Below are positions 17,774 to 28,100 of a stretch of DNA of 43,578 nt, piece after piece. The DNA comes from Azospirillaceae bacterium (GTDB lineage: Bacteria > Pseudomonadota > Alphaproteobacteria > Azospirillales > Azospirillaceae). Numbering within the stretch: position 1 is the stretch's first letter; each line of letters starts with the position of its first letter. The notes below the pieces were generated by a model. That model saw only the letters and a list, made by a program, of their open reading frames with translations, was not told the origin of the DNA and made no database searches. Where the stretch lies: positions 1 to 43,578 of the forward strand of contig JANQHG010000020.1 of NCBI GenBank assembly GCA_028277115.1, given 5' to 3'. A program made the position numbers and the translations under genes.

Positions 17774-19534
17774 ATGTCTGGAGAACAGCTGACCGGGTCG
17801 GAAATCGTGTTGCGGGCTCTGCGCGATCAAGGCGTGGATATCGTATTCGGGTACCCCGGCGGTGCGGTTTTGCCGATTTATGATTCGCTGTTCCAACAAA
17901 ACGACGTCCGCCACGTCCTGGTCCGCCACGAACAAGGCGCGGTTCACGCCGCCGAAGGCTATGCCCGGTCGACCGGCAAGGTCGGCTGCGTTCTGGTGAC
18001 CTCGGGCCCCGGCGCGACCAATGCGGTGACCGGGCTGCTGGATGCGATGATGGACAGCATCCCGCTGGTCTGCCTGACCGGCCAGGTGCCGACCCATCTG
18101 ATCGGCAACGACGCATTCCAGGAGGCCGACACCACCGGCATCACCCGCCCCTGCACCAAGCACAACTATCTGGTCAAGGACGTCAACGATCTCGCGCGCA
18201 CGCTGCACGAGGCGTTCTATGTCGCGCGGAGCGGCCGCCCGGGACCGGTGGTGATCGACATCCCCAAGGACATCCAGTTCGCCAGCGGTCCCTATGTCGG
18301 CCCGCACGAGGTGCGCCACCGCACCTATCGCCCGCAGATGAAGCCGGAGCTGGCGCGGGTCGAAGAGGCGGTCGAGCTGATGGCGTCGGCCAACAAGCCG
18401 ATCTTCTACACCGGCGGCGGCGTGGTCAATTCGGGGCCGTTCGCGGCCCGGCTGTTGACCCAGCTGGTGCGGATGACCGGCTATCCGTGCACCAGCACGC
18501 TGATGGGGCTCGGCGGCTTTCCGGCGTCCGACCCGCTGTTCCTCGGCATGCTCGGGATGCACGGCACCTATGAAGCCAACCTCGCGATGTATCATTGCGA
18601 CGTGATGATCAACATCGGGGCGCGCTTCGACGATCGGGTCACCGGAAAACTGTCGGAGTTCTCGCCGGGATCGCGCAAGATCCACGTCGATATCGACCCG
18701 AGCTCGATCAACAAGAACGTTCATGCCGATGTCGCGGTGGTCGGCGACGCCGCCCATGTGCTGGAAGACATGATCCGGATCTGGAAGGCACGCCAGAAGC
18801 GGCCGGACCAGGCGGCGCTCGACGACTGGTGGGCGGAGATCGGGACCTGGCGCCGGCGCGATTGTTTGCGCTACCAGCGCTCGGAGCAAGTGATCAAGCC
18901 GCAGTTCGCGCTGGAACGCCTGCGCGAGCATTTGCGCGGCCGCGACGTCTACATCACCACCGAGGTCGGCCAGCACCAGATGTGGGCCGCCCAGTTCCTG
19001 CCGTTCGACGAGCCGAACCGGTGGCTGACCTCGGGCGGGCTCGGCACCATGGGCTATGGCCTGCCGGCGGCGATCGGCGCCCAGCTGGCCCATCCGGACG
19101 CGACGGTGATCGACATCGCGGGCGAGGCGTCGATCCTGATGAACATCCAGGAGCTGGCAACCGCGGTGCAGCACCGCGCGCCGGTCAAGCTGTTCATCTT
19201 GAACAACCAGTACATGGGCATGGTGCGCCAGTGGCAGGAGCTCTTGCACGGCGGCCGCTATGCCGAGAGCTACATGGATGCCTTGCCCGATTTCGTGAAG
19301 CTGGCCGAGGCGTTCGGCTGCGTCGGCTTGCGCGCGACCGCGGTCGGCGAGGTAGACGATGTGATCCGCCAGATGCTCGACACGCCGAAGCCGGTGGTGG
19401 TCGATGTCGCGGTGGATCCGCACGAGAACTGCTTCCCGATGATCCCGGGCGGGCGGGCGCACAACGAGATTCTGCTCGGGCCTGAGGAGAAGATCGAAGA
19501 AGCGACTCCCGAAGAAGGGATGGTCTTGGTCTAA
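17774..19534 (+). CDS. ilvI: Acetolactate synthase large subunit
   Basis: Catalytic subunit of acetohydroxyacid synthase, the first shared step of isoleucine, valine and leucine synthesis. 586 residues with a GAGGGGG ribosome site. The PYR domain has the TPP-activating Glu53 (VRHEQGAVHAAEGYAR). The central FAD/nucleotide domain spans about 190-340, and the PP domain has IDIAGEASILMNIQEL where many homologues have GDGS; GEAS is a form I associate with alphaproteobacterial enzymes. NNQYMGMVRQWQ follows. It works with the small subunit encoded 96 bp downstream. No leader peptide or attenuator is evident in the 55 bp upstream. Confidence 0.95.
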   Translation: MSGEQLTGSEIVLRALRDQGVDIVFGYPGGAVLPIYDSLFQQNDVRHVLVRHEQGAVHAAEGYARSTGKVGCVLVTSGPGATNAVTGLLDAMMDSIPLVCLTGQVPTHLIGNDAFQEADTTGITRPCTKHNYLVKDVNDLARTLHEAFYVARSGRPGPVVIDIPKDIQFASGPYVGPHEVRHRTYRPQMKPELARVEEAVELMASANKPIFYTGGGVVNSGPFAARLLTQLVRMTGYPCTSTLMGLGGFPASDPLFLGMLGMHGTYEANLAMYHCDVMINIGARFDDRVTGKLSEFSPGSRKIHVDIDPSSINKNVHADVAVVGDAAHVLEDMIRIWKARQKRPDQAALDDWWAEIGTWRRRDCLRYQRSEQVIKPQFALERLREHLRGRDVYITTEVGQHQMWAAQFLPFDEPNRWLTSGGLGTMGYGLPAAIGAQLAHPDATVIDIAGEASILMNIQELATAVQHRAPVKLFILNNQYMGMVRQWQELLHGGRYAESYMDALPDFVKLAEAFGCVGLRATAVGEVDDVIRQMLDTPKPVVVDVAVDPHENCFPMIPGGRAHNEILLGPEEKIEEATPEEGMVLV

Positions 19535-19630
19535 GGTCCGCACGCGGCGACCCGGGACCGATCCCAGGCCGCCGCCGGTTTTTGCCGCCCTCCGCCTTTT
19601 TGATTTTGATCCCGAGCACGAAACCGATCG

Positions 19631-20146
19631 ATGACGAACGCGCCTCAAGAGATCGAGCGGCACACCTTTGCCGTTCTGGTCGATAACGAACCGGGTGTCC
19701 TGGCCCGGGTGATCGGCCTGTTTTCCGGCCGCGGCTACAATATCGAAAGCCTGACGGTTGCCGAGGTCGATGCGGCCGAGCGGGTGTCGCGGATCACCAT
19801 CGTCACCACCGGCACCCGGATGGTGATCGAGCAGATCCAAGCCCAGCTCGATCGCCTGGTGCCGGTCCACCGGGTCCGCGACCTGACCGCGGAGGGCCGG
19901 TCGATCGAGCGCGAGCTGGCGCTGGTCAAGGTGACCGGCACGGGCGAGCGGCGGATCGAGGCGATGCGGATCGCCGGCATCTTCGGCGCCCGGGTGGTCG
20001 ATGCGACGCTCAGTTCGTTCGTGTTCGAGATCACCGGCGCGAGCGAAGAGATCGAGGACTTCATCGGCTTGATGAGCCAGCTCGGCCTGATCGAACTGTG
20101 CCGCACCGGGACGGTTGCGATCCATCGCGGGGCGACCGGGTTCTGA
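19631..20146 (+). CDS. ilvN: Acetolactate synthase small (regulatory) subunit
   Basis: A 171-residue regulatory subunit that gives valine feedback inhibition and full activity to the large subunit. The N-terminal ACT domain (about 11-85) shows TFAVLVDNEPGVLARVIGLF and the glycine-rich loop SGRGYNIESLTVAEVD. The C-terminal half matches the ALS_ss_C domain (ERELALVKV). Length fits IlvH/IlvN (about 160-175). The 96-bp gap from ilvI has no strong terminator, so it is very likely cotranscribed. A VOC-fold gene begins 4 bp after its stop. Confidence 0.95.
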   Translation: MTNAPQEIERHTFAVLVDNEPGVLARVIGLFSGRGYNIESLTVAEVDAAERVSRITIVTTGTRMVIEQIQAQLDRLVPVHRVRDLTAEGRSIERELALVKVTGTGERRIEAMRIAGIFGARVVDATLSSFVFEITGASEEIEDFIGLMSQLGLIELCRTGTVAIHRGATGF

Positions 20147-20150
20147 GCCG

Positions 20151-20564
20151 ATGCGGATCACCTCGTTGGTGCCGCTGCTCAATGTCGCCGACCTTGGGCA
20201 GAGTCTGGCGTTCTACCGGGGCCTGCTTGGGTTCGAGGTGTTGAACCAGGCGGCGGACGAGGCGGGCCGGCCGGTGTGGGCGTTGATCGGCCGCGACGGT
20301 GCGCGCCTGATGCTGAACGTCAACGGCCGGATCAGCGCCGCCGACCGTACGGCCCGCGGCTCTTATGAAGACACGGTCTTGTTCTTCGAGGTCGATGACG
20401 CCGCCGGGATTCACTCCGCCCTGATCGTCCATGGGGCCGAGGTCGGGCCGTTGACCCGTCAGGACTATGGCATGGACGATTTCGTCGTCCGTGACCCGGA
20501 CGGCTATGAGTTGAGTTTCGGCAGCCCGGTGCCGGCCCACGAGCAGGTCCGACCGCCCGTCTGA
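20151..20564 (+). CDS. VOC (glyoxalase/bleomycin-resistance fold) protein inside the ilv cluster
   Basis: A 137-residue vicinal-oxygen-chelate protein. The ATG at 20151 is 4 bp after ilvN, which points to translational coupling. Two beta-alpha-beta-beta-beta modules are visible: VPLLNVADLGQSLAFYRGLL at the start and VLFFEVDDAAGIHSALIVHG in the second half, ending with VVRDPDGYELSFG whose glutamate is a usual metal ligand. It is too small for a two-module-pair dioxygenase and probably works as a dimer. Substrate is unknown. Its place between ilvN and ilvC is unusual and suggests a role near acetolactate metabolism, but that is inference from position only. Confidence 0.78.
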   Translation: MRITSLVPLLNVADLGQSLAFYRGLLGFEVLNQAADEAGRPVWALIGRDGARLMLNVNGRISAADRTARGSYEDTVLFFEVDDAAGIHSALIVHGAEVGPLTRQDYGMDDFVVRDPDGYELSFGSPVPAHEQVRPPV

Positions 20565-21659
<1,095 letters not shown>

Positions 21660-21736
21660 GGAACGGGGGGCCAGGGGGCTTTCGCCCCCTGGCGGGGGGC
21701 GGGGGCAGCGCCCCCGATTACGGCCGCCAGGCCGCT
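21660..21736 (+). repeat. G/C-run hairpin repeat between convergent ilvC and ribF (short form)
   Basis: CCAGGGGGCTTTCGCCCCCTGG is followed by GGGGGCAGCGCCCCC and the tail ACGGCCGCCAGGCCGC. The first hairpin and the tail match the full copies, but the middle CCAGGGG-type module is missing. It fills the whole gap between the two convergent stop codons and probably serves both transcripts as a terminator. Confidence 0.75.
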
Positions 21737-22698
21737 CACGGCGCCCACTCGGGCGCCGTTGTCAGCGTTCGCCGCGCATCCGCGATATCCCGCTCGATCT
21801 GCGCCCGCAGGCTCGCCAGGTCATCGAACACGCGCTCGGGCCGAATGAACGCGACCAACGCGACCCGCATGAGCCGCCCATAAAGATCGCAGGTTGGTTC
21901 CGTATCGAGCAGGTGAACCTCGAGCCGCTCATCGGTCCCGGCGACGGTCGGCCGCCGCCCAAGATTGGCGACACCGAGGTGGCGTTGCCAGCCGCTCGGC
22001 GTGGCGACGGCGACCCGGACGGCGTAGACCCCAAAAGCCGGTCTCAAGAGCGGTCCGAGCGCAATGTTGGCGGTCGGCACCCCGATCTGACGCCCGATCC
22101 GGTCGCCGTGGCGGACGCGGCCTTCGATCTCCCAAGGCGCGCCGATCAACTCGGCGGCGCGCACCGGGTCGCCCGCGATCAGGGCCCGACGGACCCGGGT
22201 TGACGAGATGCGGTCGCCGTTGCCGTCGGAGAGTGGTTCGAGGCCCGTGACTCCAAAGCCGAGCCGCTCGCCGAGGGTGGCGAGGGTTTCGACATCGCCG
22301 CTGCGCCGACACCCGAAGCGGAAGTTGCGGCCGACCACGACGTGGCGGGCGCCGAGACCGTGGGCGAGGATCGCTTCGGCGAACGACTCGGGCGACCGCG
22401 CGATCATGGTTTGGTCGAACCGGACCATGGCGACCAGATCGAGGCCGAGCGCCGAGAGCCGGCGCAACCGGGCGCGCAGGGTCGATAACTGGAACGGCGG
22501 TTCGCCGGCGCCGAACAGTGTGCGCGGGTGGGGTTGGAAGGTCAGCACCACGGCCGGCGCGGCGAGCCGGCGGGCGTGGGTTCTCACTTCGCCGAGCAGG
22601 GCCTGGTGGCCGCGGTGGACCCCGTCGAAGTTGCCGATGGCGACCACGCCGCCGCGTTCGGACGCCGGGATCGCCGCGAGGGTCCGAACCAATCGCAT
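21736..22698 (-). CDS. ribF: Bifunctional riboflavin kinase/FAD synthetase
   Basis: Phosphorylates riboflavin to FMN and adenylates FMN to FAD. 320 residues. The N-terminal nucleotidyltransferase domain has AIGNFDGVHRGHQALL and VVGRNFRFGCRRSGDVETL, with ISSTRVRRALIAGD closing it near residue 180. The C-terminal flavokinase domain has RIGVPTAN-type sequence (RQIGVPTANIAL) and VYAVRVAV. The ATG at 22698 gives the expected N-terminus. It is convergent with ilvC. The upstream 22699-22999 stretch shows no gene with recognisable homology. Confidence 0.95.
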   Translation of the reverse strand: MRLVRTLAAIPASERGGVVAIGNFDGVHRGHQALLGEVRTHARRLAAPAVVLTFQPHPRTLFGAGEPPFQLSTLRARLRRLSALGLDLVAMVRFDQTMIARSPESFAEAILAHGLGARHVVVGRNFRFGCRRSGDVETLATLGERLGFGVTGLEPLSDGNGDRISSTRVRRALIAGDPVRAAELIGAPWEIEGRVRHGDRIGRQIGVPTANIALGPLLRPAFGVYAVRVAVATPSGWQRHLGVANLGRRPTVAGTDERLEVHLLDTEPTCDLYGRLMRVALVAFIRPERVFDDLASLRAQIERDIADARRTLTTAPEWAP

Positions 22699-22780
22699 AG
22701 GCCTGGGGGCTCTTCAGGTCGGTGTGCGGGGGACGAGCGGGGCGTAAGGATGCCGTGGTCGCGGGGCTGGGGCAAGGCGT

Positions 22781-23617
22781 GTGCCCGTTCCTGTTCGGGG
22801 GCCGGTGACGGACGTCGTGACCGTGACCTGCCCATGGGCGAGACGCCGCGCGCTCTCCGGGGCGAGCCGACCGGACGGCGACCGCCGCGGCACCGTTAGA
22901 GTCGTCGCGGCGATCACGCCTCCGCCAGCATCCGCCGGGCACTCTCTGCCAGATAAGCGGATCGCGACAAACCGCGGGCGTCGGCGTCGCGGTCGATCGT
23001 CGCTGTCGCTGCGGGACACCATCTCAGCTCCGGCCGAGATCAAGGCGCGGCAGCCGGATTTCCGGTATTCTCTGGTCGATCTCGGCCCGATCCCGGACCT
23101 CGATCTGTCCGCCTACCCGCCCTTGCGGGCCGGCCTCTTGGCTCTCAAGTACTCGCAAAGGGAGAGCGACCCCGAGACGGTATTGGTCCAAGTGTTCTCC
23201 GACGCAAAGGACCGACCGCCGCTTTTCCGCATGCTGGTGGTCTACGCGACGGCCGTTTACCGGGCGGTCACCCCGGCAACGTTGAGGATGGTGATCCGCA
23301 GGGTACGACCGGAGTGGGAGGAAGAGATGCTATCGATCGCAGCAAAGGAGTGGATGGCCGAGGGGGCCAAGAAAGGCCATGACGAGGGTCGTAAGAAAGG
23401 CCATGACGAGGGTCGTAAGAAAGGCCTTGATGAGGGTCTCAAGAAAGGCCGTGGCGAAATGCTCCTTCGCCAGTTACGCCGCAAGTTCGGCGAGGTGTCT
23501 GCCAACGCAGCTGAGCGGGTAAGCGCGGCCGGCATCGACCAACTGGACGAGTGGGGCGAGCGGGTTCTGGATGCCGAGTCTCTGGATGAGGTGTTCGCCG
23601 AAGCCCGCCCGCACTGA
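22781..23617 (+). pseudogene. N-terminally truncated Rpn-family (transposase-like nuclease) gene with DUF4351 tail
   Basis: Recognisable sequence begins about 23000 (SLSLRDTISAPAEIKARQPD) and matches the middle of Rpn/Transposase_31 proteins just after their nuclease domain. The PD-(D/E)XK nuclease part is absent. LVDLGPIPDLDLSAYPPLRA and RAGLLALKYSQ are typical of the family. Then comes a charged linker of four KKGxDEGx-type repeats and a C-terminal DUF4351 domain (LLRQLRRKFGEVSANAAERV, ending LDAESLDEVF). The frame upstream to GTG 22781 is Arg-rich and probably not native. Rpn proteins promote RecA-independent recombination; without the nuclease domain this copy should not cut DNA. Confidence 0.65.
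23369..23458 (+). repeat. 24-bp tandem repeat within the Rpn-like gene
   Basis: Units start at 23369, 23393, 23417 and 23441 (the last one partial). The first two are identical, the third has several changes. Each encodes KKGHDEGR or a variant. Such in-frame repeats are usual in the linker of Rpn-family proteins and can change in number by slippage. Confidence 0.85.
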
Positions 23618-23680
23618 CCGCCGCCCCGTCACCCCACCGAGACCGTCTCGCGCCGGTGGGGCGAAAGGGCGCAACGAAAC

Positions 23681-24130
23681 TCAATCCCGGTTCGGCACCA
23701 TGACCTGGGCCTCACCCTCGAGCACCACGGTCTCGCCGACCGAACAAATCGTCTTCAAAATCGCGCGGCGCTTGTCCGGAATGATCTCGGTCACCGTCGC
23801 ACGCGCACGCACGGTGTCGCCGACCCGCACCGGCGCCTTGAACTTCAGCGATTGGCTCAAGTAAATGCAGCCCGGACCCGGCAGCTTGGTCCCGAGAACC
23901 GTCGAGATCAGCCCCGCGGTCAGCATGCCGTGGGCGATCCGGCCTTGGAACATCGTGTTGGCGGCATACTCCTGGTTGAGATGCACCGGGTTGGTGTCGC
24001 CCGAGATGCCGGCGAACATCACAATGTCCGCATCGGTCACCGTCTTGGCGTAAACCGCGGTCATGCCGACCGAAAGGTCTTCGAGATAGTGTCCGTTGAA
24101 ATCTCTCAAGATCTGCCGCACGTCGTCCAT
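23681..24130 (-). CDS. MaoC-family (R)-enoyl-CoA hydratase (PhaJ-like)
   Basis: A 149-residue hot-dog-fold hydratase. ATG 24130 has GGAGGG four bases upstream, so the in-frame TTG at 24142 is rejected. The hydratase-2 motif FAGISGDTNPVHLNQEYA carries Asp45 and His50, the catalytic dyad that adds water to trans-2-enoyl-CoA to give (R)-3-hydroxyacyl-CoA. Single-domain proteins of this length include PhaJ, which feeds beta-oxidation intermediates into polyhydroxyalkanoate. It is divergent from an SDR gene, and the shared 149-bp gap contains a near-perfect dyad. Chain-length preference is unknown. Confidence 0.85.
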   Translation of the reverse strand: MDDVRQILRDFNGHYLEDLSVGMTAVYAKTVTDADIVMFAGISGDTNPVHLNQEYAANTMFQGRIAHGMLTAGLISTVLGTKLPGPGCIYLSQSLKFKAPVRVGDTVRARATVTEIIPDKRRAILKTICSVGETVVLEGEAQVMVPNRD

Positions 24131-24191
24131 TGAACCCTCCAAGGCGTCGAGCGCGGCGGTTTGGTTAGAGACAGGCCGGTCACCGCGCGTT

Positions 24192-24210
24192 TATATTGCA
24201 TTGCACTATA
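24192..24210. promoter_or_regulatory. 19-bp operator-like dyad between the divergent MaoC and SDR genes
   Basis: TATATTGCATTGCACTATA equals its own reverse complement except at positions 5, 10 and 15 (16 of 19 match). It is AT-rich in an otherwise very GC-rich region and lies 62 bp from the MaoC start and 70 bp from the SDR start. The TGCA-N-TGCA core resembles TGC-rich sites described for PhaR-type regulators of polyhydroxyalkanoate genes; that link is inference. It may also include -10-like sequence for either strand. Confidence 0.55.
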
Positions 24211-24279
24211 GAAGTGGCCCCGGCCCGGCGCAAGGCCGATCGCGGGCGATGGTGCGACGCAACACTTTGAGGGCTCATC

Positions 24280-25128
24280 ATGACGCGCTCTAAACCCCCG
24301 ACCGACCGACCGTTCCGGTCGGCCCTGATCACCGGCGCCTCCCAAGGCATCGGCGCGGCGTTCGCCCACGCCCTGCCGCCGACCACCGACCTTCTGCTGA
24401 CCGGCCGCGACGGCGCCGCACTCGCCCAGGTCCGCGACCATCTGATCGCCGAATCCGGATCGAACAACAACGGCACCAACGGGCGGTCGGTCGAACTGCT
24501 GCCGGCCGACCTCTCCACCGAAAACGGCCGCACCGCGGTGCTCGACTGGGCCCAAGCGCGCAACGTCGATCTCGTGATCAACAACGCCGGCGCCGGCGGC
24601 TTCGGGCCGGTGCTCGAAGCGTCGCTCGAAGACACCCGCGCCACCGTCGAACTCAACATCACCACCGTCGTCGTCCTGACCCGCAGCCTGCTGCCCGGGA
24701 TGATCGAACGCGCCAAAACAACTGGGCAGCGCGCCGGGATGATCCTGGTGTCAAGCCAGCTCGCCTACCAGCCCCTGCCGCTGCTCGCCACCTACGGCGC
24801 GTCCAAGACCTTCGTCCTGGCCTGGGGCGAGGCGTTCGCCGAGGAACTGAAAGACCTGCCGGTCGACCTGCTGGTCCTGTGCCCAAGCATCACCCGCACC
24901 GGCTTCGGCACCCGCGCCGGGTTCCGGCTCGGCGACCTGCCGGGCGCGGTCGCGCCGGAGAAAGTTGCGCGCGAGGGGCTGGAGGCGCTCGGGCGGCGGC
25001 GGGTGCATATCTGCGGCCTTGCCCAAAGGCTCGCGTTCACGCCGCTCGTGCAGGCGCGGGGGCTCGCGACCCGGGGCCTCGGGACCGTGATGGCCATGGT
25101 TGATCGGAAGAACCAAGCGGCGCCGTAA
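24280..25128 (+). CDS. Short-chain dehydrogenase/reductase
   Basis: A 282-residue classical SDR. The cofactor loop is TGASQGIG (residues 18-25), followed by NNAG near residue 105. The catalytic Ser159 (LVSSQLAY), Tyr172 and Lys176 (TYGASK) are all present. The helix after YxxxK and the C-terminal extension (LVQARGLATRGLGTVMAMVD) resemble SDRs that act on acyl or steroid-like substrates, but this is not decisive. NADP or NAD preference was not resolved. It is divergent from the MaoC hydratase gene, which suggests shared regulation in acyl-CoA or lipid metabolism. Confidence 0.85.
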   Translation: MTRSKPPTDRPFRSALITGASQGIGAAFAHALPPTTDLLLTGRDGAALAQVRDHLIAESGSNNNGTNGRSVELLPADLSTENGRTAVLDWAQARNVDLVINNAGAGGFGPVLEASLEDTRATVELNITTVVVLTRSLLPGMIERAKTTGQRAGMILVSSQLAYQPLPLLATYGASKTFVLAWGEAFAEELKDLPVDLLVLCPSITRTGFGTRAGFRLGDLPGAVAPEKVAREGLEALGRRRVHICGLAQRLAFTPLVQARGLATRGLGTVMAMVDRKNQAAP

Positions 25129-25142
25129 GCGCGCGTCGCGCG

Positions 25143-25165
25143 ATGCCAGGGGGCTTTGCCCCCCC
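25143..25165. repeat. Single-hairpin copy of the G/C-run repeat between convergent genes
   Basis: CCAGGGGGCTTTGCCCCCC fills most of the 37-bp gap between the SDR stop and the glutamate dehydrogenase stop. Only the first hairpin module is present. It is well placed to terminate transcription from both sides. Confidence 0.65.
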
Positions 25166-28100
25166 TTACCCGCCAAGCATGGTGCGGACCTGGCGGTTGG
25201 CAACCGCAAGCATCGCCAAATCAACCGCCGGCGCCGCCCGCAACTGGGAAAGCAATCCGTCAAGACGCTCAAACACCGGACGGCGCGCATCGCGCCACGC
25301 CTCAAGAACAGCGTCCGCCCAAACCGGCGCCGCATCATCGCCGTCGGGCGCCGCAGCAACAGCGTCCGCCACCACCCGGGCGGTCAGCCGCGCTTGATGC
25401 GCGTACAGATCATCAACAATCGCGCGAACCGCCTGACGCTGCCAACCGGTCTCGCAGCGCAGCGACGCCGCACCGCCGCGCAACCAGTCAAGCCCGCACA
25501 GCTCGCCCAGAGCATAGTACACCCGCGCCACCGCAAGCACCGGTGGCGCGGCCGAGTCGCGCGCCAACCGCACCACCTCGACCCCATGCGCCAACACCGG
25601 CAGCGCCGCAACCCGCCGCGCCGTCCCCTCAGGCACGCCCGCGGCCACCAGCGTTCCGGCCCCGGCATCAAGCGCCGCGCGCGCCGTCGCCCCAAGCAGC
25701 GCCGGCAACCGCTCACCCAACAGCCGCAGCCCCGGGCGGTACGCCGCGATCGCCTCGGCCAACGCCGGCGGGGTCGGATACACCCCAAGCACCCACGGCA
25801 CCGTGTGGTCAAACAGCCGGATCGTCGCCTGAATCATCTCGATCTGACGCGCAGCCGGCACCAGACCATCCAACGCCTCGATCTCGATCCAGACCTGCCG
25901 TAGGTCGAACATGTCGCGAATCAGCGCATACGCGGTCGCAATCGCGGCGGCGTCGGTGCCGGTGCGCTCGCACACCTCGCGGCAGAACAACGGACCCAGC
26001 CGGTTGACCAGGCTGTTGGTGACGAACGTCGCGATCAGCTCGCGCCGCAGCTTGTGGCGGTCGATCGCCGCCGCCCAGTCCCGACGCAACGGCTTGGGGA
26101 ACGAGCGATGGAGGTCCTCGGCCATGAACGGGTCGTCGGGCAGGCGCGACGCCAGCAGTTCGTCATAGAGCGTGATCTTGGCGTACGACAGCACGACCGC
26201 GAGCTCGGGTCGGGTCAGGCCGAGGCCGGCACGGGCCCGGTCGGCCAAGTCCTCGTCGTCGGGCAGATGCTCGACCGCGCGGGCCAGCCGGCCAGACTTC
26301 TCGAGCGCGCGCAGGAACTGGCCGTATTGTTCGATCTGCTCGGCCGCGCTCGCCTCGGCGACCGACAGCGCCTGGGTCTGCTGCCGATTGTTGGTCACAA
26401 CCTGGTCGGCAACCTCGTCGGTCATCTCACCAAGCAGCTGGTTGCGCTGCTTGACCGTCAAATCCTCGCGCGCCACCAAGTCGTCGAGCAGGATTTTGAT
26501 GTTGACCTCATGGTCCGAACAATCGACCCCGGCGGCATTGTCGATCGCGTCGGTGTTGAGCCGGACCCCGCCCAGCGCCGCCGCGATCCGCGCCGGCTGG
26601 GTCAGCGCCAGGTTGGCACCCTCGCCGATCACCCGGCAGCGCAGGGTCTCGGCATCGACCCGTAGCGGGTCGTTGGCGCGGTCGCCGACCTCGGCGTCGC
26701 GCTCGTCGCGCGCCTTCACGAAGGTGCCGATGCCGCCGAAGAACACCAGATCGACCTCGGCGGTCAGCAGGGCCCGGATCAGCTCGGTCGGGGTCACGGT
26801 GTTCGCGGGCAAACCGAACCGCGCCGCCACCGCGTCCGACACCGTGACCCGTTTCGCGCGGCGCTCGATCACTTGGCCGCCCGGCGACAGGCACGCCGGG
26901 TCATAGGCGTCCCAGCCGCGGCCGGCGTCGAACAGGCGTCGGCGTTCGGCCAGGGCGACCGCCGGGTCGGGGTCGGGGTCCACGAACACGTGAAGATGGT
27001 TGAACGCGCCGATCAGCCGAAGCGACGGCGACAACAACATGCCGTTGCCGAACACGTCGCCGCCCATATCGCCGACCCCGACGCAGGTCACCGGGTCGGT
27101 TGTGCAGTCGCGGCCGAGCTCGCGGAAATGCCGGGCGACGGCGACCCAGGCGCCGCGCGCGGTGATCCCCATCCGCTTGTGGTCGTAGCCGGCCGAGCCG
27201 CCGGACGCGAACGCATCGCCCAGCCAGAACCCGTAGGCCCGCGCGATCTCGTTGGCGACGTCGGAAAAGCTCGCGGTGCCCTTGTCGGCCGCGACCACCA
27301 GATAAGGGTCGGGGTCGTCGCGGCACACCACCGCCGGCGGCGGGCGGATCGTGCCGTCGGCCGCGATCGTGTCGGTGACGTCGAGCATGCCCCGGATCAT
27401 CGTGCGGTAGCACGCGACCGCCTCGTCCGTCAGCGCGGCCCGGCCGGCCGAGGCCGGCGGCGGCCGCTTGACCACGAAGCCGCCCTTGGACCCGACCGGC
27501 ACGATCACCGCGTTCTTGACCATCTGGGCCTTCATCAGGCCCAGCACCTCGGTGCGCACGTCCTCGCGCCGGTCGGACCAGCGCACGCCGCCGCGCGCGA
27601 CCCGGCCGCCGCGCAGATGCACCGCCTCGACCCGCGGGCTATAGACGAACAGCTCGACCCACGGCCGCGGCAACGGCAGCCCGTCCAGCGCCTGGCTGTC
27701 CAGTTTCAGGGCGAGCCACGGCTTGGGCGCGCCGTCCGCGCCGGGCTGGAAATGGTTGGTGCGCAGCGTCGCCTCGACCACGTTGAGCATCCGGCGCAGG
27801 ATCCGATCCTCGTCCGGGCTCTGGACCGCGTCGATCGCGCGCCGGATCGCGGCGGCCTGGCGCTCGGCCGCGGCATCGTCGCGGCGCTCGGGCGCGAGGC
27901 GGGCCGAGAACAACGCGACCAGGCGACGCGCGATCTCGGGCTGCTCGGCCAACGCGTCGGCCATCTGGTCGGCGCCGAACTGGACCCCGGCCTGGCGCAG
28001 GTAGCGCGCGACCGCGCGCAGAAGCCCGATCTCGCGCCAGCCGAGCTCGGCGCGCAACACCAGGCGGTTGAACCGGTCATCTTCGATCTCGCCGGCCCAC

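Noticed and set aside
17756..20182. An 808-codon open frame antisense to ilvI and ilvN
   Set aside because: Antisense artefact of highly conserved metabolic genes.
23369..23458. CRISPR-like array
   Set aside because: The repeats are contiguous without spacers and encode an in-frame protein linker.
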